Of a stretch of DNA of 64,000 nt, positions 25,075-33,868 are shown one piece after another. Location of the stretch: positions 2,604,001-2,668,000 of the forward strand of contig NZ_CP132957.1 of assembly GCF_030863805.1 (NCBI RefSeq). The letters are read 5' to 3'. A program made the position numbers and the translations under genes. How positions within the stretch are numbered: position 1 is the first letter of the stretch; each line of letters opens with the position of its first letter. The notes under the pieces are model-generated. The model worked only from the letters and a program-made list of their open reading frames with translations. It did no database searches and was not told the origin of the DNA. Origin of the DNA: Kineothrix sp. MB12-C1 (GTDB lineage: Bacteria; Bacillota; Clostridia; Lachnospirales; Lachnospiraceae).

Positions 25075-25100
25075 TAAGAATATATGGAGAGTGGAAGCGG

Positions 25101-26135
25101 ATGATAGGAATTCGGGTAGATGCCAATGAGGTAATTGCTACCGGTCATGTGATGCGTAGTATTACAATTGCAAGACAGTTGATAAAGCGGGGAGAAGAGG
25201 TTCGTTTTTTTATAGCGGATGAATTCGCCGCCTCGTTGCTCGACCTGGCAGGAATGGATAAGATATGTTTGCATACGAAGTGGGATAGGCTGGAAGAAGA
25301 AATAGAAGTATTATCGGGAGAGTTAGAACGAGCAGGCTGCACGAAACTCCTTGTGGATTCCTATCAAGTAACGGAGCATTATCTTGGTGAACTTAGAAAG
25401 ATATGCAAAGTTATTTATATCGATGATATGTTTGAAGCCGTTTATCCGGTGGATATGATTATTAATTATAACGCTTACCATGAGCGTTTTCCATATAAAG
25501 AGGCTTATGGAATGGATACGAAGCTTCTGCTCGGTACTGCGTATGTACCCCTTAGGGAAGAATTTTTCTTAAGTACCGATAAGGAAAGAGAAGAAACAGA
25601 GATGGAAAAACAGCATGTTCTCATTAGCAGCGGCGGCGGAGATGTGTACAATGCCATAAGCGGCATCCTTGCTGAAGCGGTGAATAGGAAAGGGCTTACC
25701 GGCCTTGTATTCGATGTAGTGGTAGGAAGTTTCCATAAGAATGTGGATGAATTGGAAGCACTTGCTGAAGAATATCATCAGATTGTATTGCATAAGAACG
25801 TAAATCATATGGCAGAACTTATGAGCAGATGCAGTGCGGCAGTGTCGGCAGCAGGAACGGTACTGTTTGAGCTATGTGCTATGCAAGTGCCGACGGTATT
25901 CTTTGTTTGTGCGGATAACCAGAAATATGACAGCGAATTCTTTGAAAAAGAAGAAAGAATGCTGTTTGCGGGAGATATTCGCTTCCAGCGCATGCAATGT
26001 ATCGAAAGGATATGTGCGGGGATAGAGCGTCTGACACATGAGAAAGTTTTAAGAGAAGAAATGAAGATAAAGCTGCACCGGGTGACGGACGGAAACGGCG
26101 CATCACTCATTGCAGAGGAACTGATAAGTCTGTAA
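25101..26135 (+). CDS. pseG: UDP-2,4-diacetamido-2,4,6-trideoxy-beta-L-altropyranose hydrolase
   Basis: Removes UDP from the altrosamine derivative to free the sugar for pseudaminate synthase. The 344-residue GT-B-like protein starts MIGIRVDANEVIATGHVMRS; the GHVMR block (15-19) carries the family histidine. A second half with SAAGTVLFELCAMQVP is the nucleotide-binding side. The start at 25101 follows GTGGAAGCGG. A longer frame from 25017 runs through repeats. The neighbours pseF and pseI support the call over other UDP-sugar hydrolases. Confidence 0.9.
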   Translation: MIGIRVDANEVIATGHVMRSITIARQLIKRGEEVRFFIADEFAASLLDLAGMDKICLHTKWDRLEEEIEVLSGELERAGCTKLLVDSYQVTEHYLGELRKICKVIYIDDMFEAVYPVDMIINYNAYHERFPYKEAYGMDTKLLLGTAYVPLREEFFLSTDKEREETEMEKQHVLISSGGGDVYNAISGILAEAVNRKGLTGLVFDVVVGSFHKNVDELEALAEEYHQIVLHKNVNHMAELMSRCSAAVSAAGTVLFELCAMQVPTVFFVCADNQKYDSEFFEKEERMLFAGDIRFQRMQCIERICAGIERLTHEKVLREEMKIKLHRVTDGNGASLIAEELISL

Positions 26136-26190
26136 TGGATTTTCACAAAGCAATTTTTGCTTTTGGAACAGTGAAGGCATTGAACTTCTA
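26134..26190. repeat. AAAGCAAT-type repeat abutting the pseG stop
   Basis: ATGGATTTTCACAAAGCAAT overlaps the pseG TAA. The 3' hairpin is decayed (GGAACAGTG and TTGAACTTC). It adds a spurious upstream ATG in frame with pseF. Confidence 0.65.
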
Positions 26191-26224
26191 TGATTATACA
26201 ATAGGTGGATTGGGAGGAAGCGGT

Positions 26225-26944
26225 ATGCAGTTAGAGGCAATAGCAATTATTACGGCAAGAGGCGGAAGTAAGAGGATTCCGGGAAAGAATATAAAAGAGT
26301 TCCTTGGAAAACCGATTATTTGTTATTCTATAGAAGCTGCTCTTTCTTCCGGATTGTTCGATGAGGTAATGGTATCCACTGATGATGAGGCGATTGCGGA
26401 AATGGCGAAGAAGGCGGGGGCAAGTGTACCCTTTATGCGAAGTGTGGAGAATTCCGACGATTTTGCTACGACGGACGATGTTTTAATGGAGGTATTGGAA
26501 GAATATGAGAAAAGAGGAACTACCTTTCATTATATGGCCTGCATTTATCCGACGGCTCCTTTCGTTACGCCGCAGAAATTAAAAAGTGCCCTCCGATTGT
26601 TAAAAGAGAATAAGGCTTCCGGTGTTATGCCGGTAGTAAGTTTTTCCTTTCCGCCCCAGAGAGGTATGGCGGTAAGGAAGGGCAGGCTGGAATATTGCTA
26701 TCCGGAAAATGCGAAGATGCGCTCTCAGGATTTGGAGACTATCTATCATGACTGCGGACAATTTTATTTTTATGACACGGACAAATACCGTGCGTGCCGG
26801 GGAGATTTGGAAGAAGGATATGTACCTATCGTAGTTCCGGAAACGGAGGTACAGGATATAGACAATCCATCGGATTTCAGATTGGCAGAAATCAAATATC
26901 TTATGATGGAGGAAGGAGAAAAAGGCGATGGAAAAGAAGATTAA
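26225..26944 (+). CDS. pseF: Pseudaminic acid cytidylyltransferase
   Basis: Activates the nonulosonate with CTP to CMP-pseudaminate. The 239-residue NeuA-like protein has the signature RGGSKRIPGKN (12-22) and IYPTAPFVTP, and the typical C-terminal VPETEVQDIDNPSDF acidic motif for metal binding. GGGAGG seven bases upstream decides ATG 26225. A longer frame from 26135 is made by the repeat. It overlaps pseI by 17 bases, so the two are co-translated. Confidence 0.92.
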   Translation: MQLEAIAIITARGGSKRIPGKNIKEFLGKPIICYSIEAALSSGLFDEVMVSTDDEAIAEMAKKAGASVPFMRSVENSDDFATTDDVLMEVLEEYEKRGTTFHYMACIYPTAPFVTPQKLKSALRLLKENKASGVMPVVSFSFPPQRGMAVRKGRLEYCYPENAKMRSQDLETIYHDCGQFYFYDTDKYRACRGDLEEGYVPIVVPETEVQDIDNPSDFRLAEIKYLMMEEGEKGDGKED

Positions 26945-27980
26945 AATAGGAAAACGCTGTGTAGGAGAAGGTGAAAGAACTTTTATCGTAGCAGAGGTTT
27001 CAGCTAATCATTTACAAGATTATAATAGGGCGGCAGATATTATAAGGGCGGCCAAAGAAGCGGGAGCGGATGCGGTAAAGTTGCAGACTTATACGCCGGA
27101 TACGATTACCCTTAATTGTGATAATGATTATTTTCAGATTACCCAGGGAACGATTTGGGATGGAACGACTTTGCATAAGTTATATGAGACAGCTTATACG
27201 CCGTGGGAATGGCAGCCGGAACTGATGAAGCTCGCTAATGAGCTAGGGATGGAGTGCTTCTCATCTCCTTTCGATGAGACAGCGGTGGACTTTATGGAAG
27301 AGATGAATATGCCTGCTTATAAGGTGGCTTCTTTCGAAATTAATGATATACCTCTGATTCGTAAGATCGCTCGTCTGGGTAAGCCGGTGATTTTTGCTAC
27401 CGGAATTGCTTACTTAGAGGATATCGAGCGGGCAGTAAGGGTGTGTAAAGAGGAGGGGAATGAGCAGGTAATTTTATTAAAATGTACTTCTACCTACCCA
27501 TCTCCTTATGAGGATATGAATTTAAAAGTAATACCGAATATGGCAGAAGTATTTTCCTGCATTACGGGGTTGTCGGATCACAGCATGGGAACGGCAGTAG
27601 CGGTAGGGAGCGTGGCTCTTGGAGCGAAGATGGTAGAGAAGCATCTGACGTTGTCACGGGCCGATGGAGGACCCGATGCGGCATTTTCCATGGAACCTGC
27701 GGAATTCAAGCAGATGGTGGATGAAATACGAATTGTGGAAAAAGCCTTGGGCACAGTAACTTATGAGCTGACGGAAAAGCAGAAAAAGAGCAGAGAGGAC
27801 GGAAGATCCCTATTCGTCGTGAAGGATATGAAGGCAGGGGAGGCATTCTCGAAGGAGAATATTCGTTCCGTGCGTCCCGCTTTCGGAATGCATACGATGT
27901 ATTTTGAGGAGGTCCTTGGAAAAAAAGCAAAAACGGATATTGCAGGGGGAACCCCCCTCGATTGGAAATATATTGAGTAA
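26928..27980 (+). CDS. pseI: Pseudaminic acid synthase
   Basis: Condenses the free 2,4-diacetamido altrose derivative with phosphoenolpyruvate to form pseudaminic acid. The 350-residue NeuB-family protein has AEVSANH (22-28), KLQTYTPDT (51-59), a TIM-barrel body and a C-terminal SAF (antifreeze-like) domain from about 293. DGGPDAAFSMEP is typical of PseI and less so of sialate synthase. It overlaps pseF. If PseH is truly missing, the sugar handled here may not carry the usual second acetyl group. Confidence 0.92.
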   Translation: MEKKIKIGKRCVGEGERTFIVAEVSANHLQDYNRAADIIRAAKEAGADAVKLQTYTPDTITLNCDNDYFQITQGTIWDGTTLHKLYETAYTPWEWQPELMKLANELGMECFSSPFDETAVDFMEEMNMPAYKVASFEINDIPLIRKIARLGKPVIFATGIAYLEDIERAVRVCKEEGNEQVILLKCTSTYPSPYEDMNLKVIPNMAEVFSCITGLSDHSMGTAVAVGSVALGAKMVEKHLTLSRADGGPDAAFSMEPAEFKQMVDEIRIVEKALGTVTYELTEKQKKSREDGRSLFVVKDMKAGEAFSKENIRSVRPAFGMHTMYFEEVLGKKAKTDIAGGTPLDWKYIE

Positions 27981-28005
27981 CAGCAGTAAAGGTGGAGATG
28001 GATTC

Positions 28006-29244
28006 ATGGGGAAGAAAATGATGATTCTTGGGGCCAGTGCGCTTCAAGTTCCGGCAATTAAAAAGGCAAAAGAGCTAGGATATGAGGTGATTCTTGTAGA
28101 CTACGATGAGAATGCCGTTGGCTTCCCACTGGGGGATGTAAAGCTTGTGGTCAGCACGCTGGATCAGGAAGAGGTTTATAGGCAGGCTCTTATTTACCAG
28201 CCTGACGTGGTGATTACGTCCACCAGCGACGGGCCGGTGCGTACCGCGGCTTATGTGAATGAGAAACTCGGGAAAAAGCCTGATCTCGCCTATGAAGATG
28301 CGCTTTGTGCTACCATAAAAAGTCATATGCGGGACAGGCTGAGAGAGAAAGAAGTGCCGATACCTGAGTACTATACCGTGAATGAATTCCAAGAGTTAAA
28401 AGAAGCGGTAGATAAGCTGAATGGATATTGTATCGTAAAACCTGCCGATAATGCAGGGAGTCGTGGGGTAGTGCTGGTCGATATGGGCCGGAAGGGTGAA
28501 GGGAAGTCGGAATCCCAAATAAAAAATGATGATGATAAATTGAGAGAGATTTACGAATATAGTAAGAGCAATTCCAGAAACGGTATTCTTATGGTGGAAG
28601 AATTCATGACGGGAGCCGAAGTAAGCGTGGAATCCATGACGGTGAATGGTGAGACTACGATTATCACGATTACGGATAAGAAGATAACGCCTCCGCCTTA
28701 CTTCGTGGAGATTGGACATTCTCAGCCAAGCAGTTTATCTGAGGAGATACAGGCCGCGATTCATAAAGTCGCTCTTCATGCCATCCAAGCAATTCGTTTG
28801 GAAAATGGCCCATCTCACACGGAAATCAAGGTGACGGATAACGGCCCTAAAGTTGTAGAAATTGCCGCCAGGCTAGGCGGAGACTTTATTACTTCGAAGC
28901 TGGTTCCCCTGTCCACCGGGGTGGATATGGTGGGCAGTTCCGTACTATTAGCATCAGGAGAAGAGATAGATTTATCGGTAAAATACAAGAAAGGCTCTGC
29001 AATCCGTTTTCTGCAGGGAACGCCTGGACGAATTAAGAAAATAAGGATAGACCGGGAACTCCACTCCTTGGAAGGTCTTGAAGAATTCGTTCTATATAAA
29101 AAGGAAAATGATATGGTAGGCGGTATGGAATCCAGCAACGATAGATTGGGACATGTAATTGCAAGCGGAGCAGATGCAGAAGAAGCGATTCGGATTGCGG
29201 AAAAAGCGCTTTCGATGATTCATGTGGAGATAGAAGAGCAATAG
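28006..29244 (+). CDS. ATP-grasp ligase in the pse cassette
   Basis: A 412-residue ATP-grasp enzyme, the class that activates a carboxylate with ATP and joins it to an amine or thiol. It starts MGKKMMILGASALQVPAI (preATP-grasp fold), then GYCIVKPADNAGSRGV (ATP-binding), MVEEFMTGAEVSVES near 195 and a Mg-binding HTEIKVTDNGPKVVEIAARLG (near 268). AGGTGGAG upstream supports ATG 28006. It is 25 bases after pseI. A possible role is to put an amino acid or other acyl group on an amino sugar of this pathway, which is inference. The substrate is unknown. Confidence 0.82.
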   Translation: MGKKMMILGASALQVPAIKKAKELGYEVILVDYDENAVGFPLGDVKLVVSTLDQEEVYRQALIYQPDVVITSTSDGPVRTAAYVNEKLGKKPDLAYEDALCATIKSHMRDRLREKEVPIPEYYTVNEFQELKEAVDKLNGYCIVKPADNAGSRGVVLVDMGRKGEGKSESQIKNDDDKLREIYEYSKSNSRNGILMVEEFMTGAEVSVESMTVNGETTIITITDKKITPPPYFVEIGHSQPSSLSEEIQAAIHKVALHAIQAIRLENGPSHTEIKVTDNGPKVVEIAARLGGDFITSKLVPLSTGVDMVGSSVLLASGEEIDLSVKYKKGSAIRFLQGTPGRIKKIRIDRELHSLEGLEEFVLYKKENDMVGGMESSNDRLGHVIASGADAEEAIRIAEKALSMIHVEIEEQ

Positions 29245-29266
29245 AGAAAGGAACATAGCTGCTATA

Positions 29267-30340
29267 ATGAAAGAAAGAATCTATGTCTGTCATACTTATT
29301 ATCATGTATATGTTGCCTGTTTAAAGGAACTTAACCTCCCGAAGGAGAGGCGTGGAGAGGCGGATATTGTCTTGAGTACGATGTCCAATGATTTCGGAGA
29401 TTTAAAGAGGAGGGCGGAGAGGTCCGGTCTCTTTCGCTTCGTTTTTATGTTTGAGGAAAAAGAAGATGTTTACTTCCCGGAGTTAATGAAGTACCACATA
29501 AATAAGGGGAATCTGCTTCTTAATATGATTTCCAGAATAAAATATACAAAACTTTTGGGAAAGTTGCAGCAACCTTATGTTCCGGTGGATTTTAAATTAT
29601 ATAAGGATATCTATGTATTTTGTGATTCGGACCCAATCGGATATTATCTCAGTTATCGCAAGATAAAGTATCATGCCTTAGAGGATGGATTGGATTGTAT
29701 CAGTACTTACGACACGGCCCGCTATGATAATAGGGGACATTTCAAACTAAAAGCTTTTCTGGCATCGCTTAATCTTATCTTTATACAAAATGGATGGGCA
29801 AAATATTGTATCGATATGGAAGTGAATGACATTTCCATTCTGCCCTATCCCTGCCCTAAATATATCGAGAAATCGCGGGCGGAGCTCGTTGCGGCTCTGG
29901 ATGAAGAGGGGAAAGATATTTTAATACATCTCTTTATTGCGGATATGGATGAGATACAGCGGAAACTGAGAGAGGGCGGTCAAAATAAGGTACTCATTTT
30001 GACGGAGCCTCTATGTGACCTTGAGGTACGAAAGAAATTATTCTGCGATGTAATAGAACAGTATGGCAAGACTTGCGGGGATAATCCGGTTATTCTGATT
30101 AAACCCCATCCGAGAGATGTGCTCGATTATGAAAAGCTATTTTCGCAGTATATTGTATTGGATGGAAAATTTCCGATGGAAGTGCTTAATTTTATTCCTG
30201 ACCTTAAGTTCAAGCGTGTGGTATCCGTATTTACGGTACCTTCTTCCATTCAGTTCGCAGAAGAAATCGTATATCTGGGCGAAGATTTTATGGATCACTA
30301 TGAGCCGCCAGAGATGCATAGGCAGAATGAGATGATATAG
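29267..30340 (+). CDS. GT52-like (sialyltransferase-type) CMP-sugar transferase
   Basis: A 357-residue protein with the three motif groups of bacterial sialyltransferase families: an acidic EDG (HALEDGLD, about 136-143), HP in IKPHPRD (about 278-284) and a Ser/Thr pair in VFTVPSSI (about 321-328). These families use CMP-activated nonulosonates, so here the likely donor is CMP-pseudaminate made by the genes just upstream. The N terminus YVCHTYYHVYVA also fits GT52. Donor use is inferred from motifs and neighbourhood. It is the last gene before the promoter at 30354. Confidence 0.75.
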   Translation: MKERIYVCHTYYHVYVACLKELNLPKERRGEADIVLSTMSNDFGDLKRRAERSGLFRFVFMFEEKEDVYFPELMKYHINKGNLLLNMISRIKYTKLLGKLQQPYVPVDFKLYKDIYVFCDSDPIGYYLSYRKIKYHALEDGLDCISTYDTARYDNRGHFKLKAFLASLNLIFIQNGWAKYCIDMEVNDISILPYPCPKYIEKSRAELVAALDEEGKDILIHLFIADMDEIQRKLREGGQNKVLILTEPLCDLEVRKKLFCDVIEQYGKTCGDNPVILIKPHPRDVLDYEKLFSQYIVLDGKFPMEVLNFIPDLKFKRVVSVFTVPSSIQFAEEIVYLGEDFMDHYEPPEMHRQNEMI

Positions 30341-30353
30341 TAGTATGGATCAT

Positions 30354-30383
30354 TTGCAATCTGATTAGTAAATATGTTAAAAT
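30354..30383 (+). promoter_or_regulatory. Extended -10 promoter for the ABC exporter operon
   Basis: TTGCAA at 30354-30359 and TGTTAAAAT (-10 TAAAAT 30378-30383) are 18 bases apart. A start near 30390 gives a leader of about 70 nt to the gene at 30461. Confidence 0.6.
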
Positions 30384-30460
30384 GTAAAGATATTTCTAAC
30401 TGCCCAACGGGTAAAAAGATGAAATATTAATGTAAGAAATAGATAGAGGTAAGTAGCCGA

Positions 30461-32212
30461 ATGGGAAAAATACTTGTAAAATTAAATGTATTGCTGGATA
30501 AAAAGCAGAAGCAGAAAATGGTCGGTATCGTATGTATCATGTTAATCGGAGCGGTACTGGAGACTTTGGGCATTGGTATGATTTATCCTGTGGCTATGGT
30601 CATTACAGATCCTGATGCTATCGAGAAGAATGAGATTTTATCCAGGGTATACGATATGTTTCATATGCAAAGTACAACTCAGTTTACGATCGTGGTAATG
30701 GGAGCACTGATTGTGATATTTGCAGTGAAGAATTTTTATCTTTTCTTTCAGAATAAAGTACAGCTTCAGTTCGTATACAGCAATCAATTTGCGACATCCA
30801 GAAGAATGATGATTAACTTTATGAAGCGTCCTTATGAATATTATCTGAATGCGGATACTTCGGTGATTCAAAGAAGTATCACTTCCGATGTCAATAATAT
30901 GTATGGATTGATTCTGAGTCTGCTACAGTTGTTCAGCGAGCTTATCGTATTCGCCTGTCTGACAGTTGTTTGCCTGACCTCGGATGTGATGATGACTGTA
31001 ACCGTTTCCGCTCTCTTAGTTTCGGTGCTTCTTATAATCAAGGGAGTTTTGAAGCCGATTATGCGTAAAGCCGGCGAAGAGAATCAAGATTATTACAGTG
31101 GTCTGTATAAGTGGATCGAGCAGTCGGTAATGGGTATTAAGGAAATTAAAGTGGCCAACAAGGAGCACTATTTTATCAATGAATATTCTGCCTGCGGAGC
31201 CGGATATGTGAATGCGGTACAGCGTTATAATATTTTCAATGCAACGCCCAGACTTTTAATAGAGACAGTGGCAATTGCAGGAATGGTTCTTTACATGATG
31301 ATTAAAATTGCCGGAGGAACGTCAGTAACTTCTATTATGCCTCAGCTTATGACTCTTGCGATGGCAGCTGCGAGACTGATTCCCAGTGCGAACCGTATCA
31401 ATAATTATCTCACCTCTATTTCGTATTTTGAACCATTTTTTATGGGGGTGACAGATAACCTTCAGGAGGATATACGGGATGACAGCATTAATTATAGCGA
31501 GGAAGTCTATAAGAAGAAAAATGATGTAGAGAAGCTTCCTGTAAAGGAAGAAATTCTTCTGAAGGACATTACTTATAAATATCCGAATACGGAAGTCTAT
31601 ATTTTCGATAATGCTACGATGCAGATTCCGGTGGGAACCTCGGTAGGGGTTGTAGGCACCTCGGGAGCCGGGAAAACAACAGTGGTAGATATTTTGCTGG
31701 GACTCCTGCGCTTGCAGTCGGGAGAGATTCTGGCAGATGGGGTAGAAGTAAGGGAGAACTATGAATCCTGGCTGAAGAATATCGGTTATATTCCTCAAAC
31801 TATTTTTATGATCGATTCCACTATCCGCAAAAATGTAGCTTTTGGTTATGCGGATGAGGAAATTGATGATGAAAAGGTATGGCAGGCATTGAAGGAAGCG
31901 CAGCTCGATGAATTCGTAAGGGGACTTCCGGGAGGACTCGATACAGGTATTGGAGAGCGGGGAATTCGTCTTTCCGGGGGGCAGAGGCAGCGTATCGGCA
32001 TTGCACGTGCTTTGTTCGAGGATCCGGAGGTATTAGTTCTGGATGAGGCGACTTCGGCTTTGGATAATGATACCGAGGCGGCTATTATGGATTCCATTAA
32101 CCGTCTGCACGGAAAGAAGACATTGATTATTATTGCCCATAGACTACAGACGATTGAAAAGTGTGATATCGTTTACCGCGTGGAAAATGGACAGGCGAAT
32201 AGAGAACGATAG
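30461..32212 (+). CDS. ABC exporter, probable lipid-linked glycan flippase (PglK/MsbA-like)
   Basis: A 583-residue half transporter: a six-helix membrane domain in the first 330 or so residues, then an ATPase domain with Walker A GTSGAGKTT (about 400-408), signature LSGGQRQR (about 504-511), Walker B DEATSALD (about 527-534) and the H-loop IAHR. Fused membrane and ATPase domains of this type export lipid-linked oligosaccharides (PglK) or lipids. No Wzx-type flippase is visible here, so this is the best flippase candidate. GAGGT is upstream. GtrA follows. Confidence 0.88.
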   Translation: MGKILVKLNVLLDKKQKQKMVGIVCIMLIGAVLETLGIGMIYPVAMVITDPDAIEKNEILSRVYDMFHMQSTTQFTIVVMGALIVIFAVKNFYLFFQNKVQLQFVYSNQFATSRRMMINFMKRPYEYYLNADTSVIQRSITSDVNNMYGLILSLLQLFSELIVFACLTVVCLTSDVMMTVTVSALLVSVLLIIKGVLKPIMRKAGEENQDYYSGLYKWIEQSVMGIKEIKVANKEHYFINEYSACGAGYVNAVQRYNIFNATPRLLIETVAIAGMVLYMMIKIAGGTSVTSIMPQLMTLAMAAARLIPSANRINNYLTSISYFEPFFMGVTDNLQEDIRDDSINYSEEVYKKKNDVEKLPVKEEILLKDITYKYPNTEVYIFDNATMQIPVGTSVGVVGTSGAGKTTVVDILLGLLRLQSGEILADGVEVRENYESWLKNIGYIPQTIFMIDSTIRKNVAFGYADEEIDDEKVWQALKEAQLDEFVRGLPGGLDTGIGERGIRLSGGQRQRIGIARALFEDPEVLVLDEATSALDNDTEAAIMDSINRLHGKKTLIIIAHRLQTIEKCDIVYRVENGQANRER

Positions 32213-32240
32213 TTGTAGGAAAGGCAAAAGGGAAAAACCA

Positions 32241-32678
32241 ATGATAGAATTTATAAAAGAAATGTACAAGAAATACGAAGAGGTCATTAATTACTTGTTT
32301 TTCGGTTTCCTTGCATTTCTTGTGAATATGATTGCTTATGCAGCAGCGGCGAAGGTTCTGGGAGCTGATAATGATAATGTCATTCTCGTATTAGTCTCTA
32401 CAGCGTTTGCTTGGGTAGTAGCAGTCTTATTTGCTTATTGGACGAACCGTACTTTCGTATTTAAGAGTGAGATTACCAATAAGTCAGGGGTGAAAAAGGA
32501 GTTTTTCTCCTTTATCAGTGCCAGAATCGTAACAGGATTGATGGAACTTGTTATTATGTATATTATGGTTGATTTTGCAAATGTGGATGATTTTATTTCT
32601 AAATTTATATGTAATGTCATTGTAATTGTTTCTAATTATATTTTCAGTAAGCTTTGGGTATTTAAGAAACAAAAGTAA
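32241..32678 (+). CDS. GtrA-family membrane protein
   Basis: A 145-residue four-helix membrane protein of the GtrA family, thought to help flip polyprenyl-phosphate-linked single sugars. It begins MIEFIKEMYKKYEEVINYL and has the family RTFVFKSE and KLWVFKKQK ends of helices. I chose ATG 32241, where the sequence turns family-like. A frame from 32133 overlaps the transporter and is spurious at the head. It completes a GtrA plus GtrB (7586 and 38646) plus GT-C set within this locus. Confidence 0.88.
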   Translation: MIEFIKEMYKKYEEVINYLFFGFLAFLVNMIAYAAAAKVLGADNDNVILVLVSTAFAWVVAVLFAYWTNRTFVFKSEITNKSGVKKEFFSFISARIVTGLMELVIMYIMVDFANVDDFISKFICNVIVIVSNYIFSKLWVFKKQK

Positions 32679-32680
32679 TA

Positions 32681-32705
32681 TAACTGTGAGAGTACTGAAC
32701 AGTTA
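32681..32705 (+). repeat. Start-proximal hairpin, GTAAC/GTTAC family
   Basis: TAACTGT/ACAGTTA around GAGAGTACTGA. It ends 26 nt before the acyltransferase start. Confidence 0.7.
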
Positions 32706-32730
32706 AAAAAGGAGCTTAGGGGAGGCTGAT

Positions 32731-33864
32731 ATGGCGAAGGCAAAGCGTCAGGCGAACTATGAATTATTAAGAATACTTGCAATGTTTATGGTAGTGACCT
32801 TGCATTATCTGAATCATACCGGAGCACTTTTAGTGCTGGGAGAAGATGCGGATACAAGAAGGCTGCTCGGTACTCTTTTGGAATCGTTTTGTATTGTAGC
32901 GGTGAATGTGTATGTGCTGATCAGCGGTTATTTTCTTGTAGAGGCCGACTGGAAGATAAAACGTATCATTAACCTTATTTGCCAAGTATTATTTTATGCG
33001 ATATTGATTCCTCTTGTCTTCGTATTAACGGGGCTTCCGGGTAAGGAAGTTATCTTAGAAGGTGGTATTTATCGATGGATTCAATATTTGTTCCCGATAG
33101 GCACGGAACATTATTGGTTCGTTACTTCGTATGTTCTGCTGTACTTATTCGCACCGCTTTTAAATGCGGCGGTGAAAGGACTAAGCCGGAAGCAGTTGCA
33201 GGTCGTGATCTGTGGCCTTCTTCTTTTCTTTTGTATCGGAAAAAGCTTTTCTCCGGTGCAGCTTGTAACGGATCGGTTCGGCTATGATTTCGGTTGGTTC
33301 CTATGCATGTATCTGGTGGCAGCTTACCTTAGACTGCATGGGGAGAGATTGCTTTCCGGCAAAAGATGGGCATGGCTTATTTATATTGGAAGTACATTCG
33401 TTGTTTTCGCTTTTGTAGCAGGAATTTATTATATAAATAAGGTGACCGGGGGACTGGTTTATTATTTCACCGTACCTTTTCACTATAATTTTATTTTGGT
33501 CTTAACGGCATCCATTGCATTATTTGTGGCCTTCTCTTCCGTGAAGGTGCCCGAGAAAGCAGCGAGGATCGTCTATACAATTTCCCCGTACACTTTCGGT
33601 GTATATCTCTTTCATGAGCATATCGATATACGGATGGAATGGACCGGATGGATGGAAAAGCTGTTTGGCCCTGCCAAAGGATACGGAATTGCAGGATTTT
33701 TGCTTCATCTGTTAGGATCCGTTCTGATTATATATGGTATTGGCATTTTGATAGATTGGATACGCAGCCGTATTTTCTCTTGTGTTAAGAGGCGGATTAC
33801 GAGAATGAAACTTATGCAGTGGCTCAGCGGGCTCGATAAGGTATTTACCGGGCAGAGAGGGTAA
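32731..33864 (+). CDS. Acyltransferase family 3 membrane protein
   Basis: A 377-residue protein with about ten hydrophobic segments, probably adding acetyl or another acyl group to a glycan or its precursor. The head NYELLRILAMFMVVTLHYLNH (9-29) holds the family Arg14 and His25 of acyltransferase 3 enzymes. GGGGAGG is close upstream. It sits after GtrA and before a GT-C-like gene. The acyl acceptor is unknown. Confidence 0.87.
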   Translation: MAKAKRQANYELLRILAMFMVVTLHYLNHTGALLVLGEDADTRRLLGTLLESFCIVAVNVYVLISGYFLVEADWKIKRIINLICQVLFYAILIPLVFVLTGLPGKEVILEGGIYRWIQYLFPIGTEHYWFVTSYVLLYLFAPLLNAAVKGLSRKQLQVVICGLLLFFCIGKSFSPVQLVTDRFGYDFGWFLCMYLVAAYLRLHGERLLSGKRWAWLIYIGSTFVVFAFVAGIYYINKVTGGLVYYFTVPFHYNFILVLTASIALFVAFSSVKVPEKAARIVYTISPYTFGVYLFHEHIDIRMEWTGWMEKLFGPAKGYGIAGFLLHLLGSVLIIYGIGILIDWIRSRIFSCVKRRITRMKLMQWLSGLDKVFTGQRG

Positions 33865-33868
33865 TATC

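Larger units (their letters stand above)
24882..25100. other. Chain of intergenic repeats before pseG
   Basis: In order: a GTAACTATTCAGTAGGTC element (24917-24960), a small ATCACC-GAA-GGTGAT hairpin near 24989-25003, an AAAGCAAT repeat (from 25006) and the start-proximal hairpin (25048-25074). No gene is visible. Confidence 0.7.

Noticed and set aside
20391-30340. Legionaminic acid pathway in place of pseudaminic acid
   Set aside because: PseB- and PseC-type signatures and the DGGPDAAFSMEP motif of PseI fit the pseudaminate route, and no GDP-GlcNAc-forming enzyme is seen.
32681-32705. Reading the start-proximal hairpins as Rho-independent terminators
   Set aside because: They lack a T run, have GA-rich loops of about 11 nt, and lie between genes that otherwise look co-transcribed.
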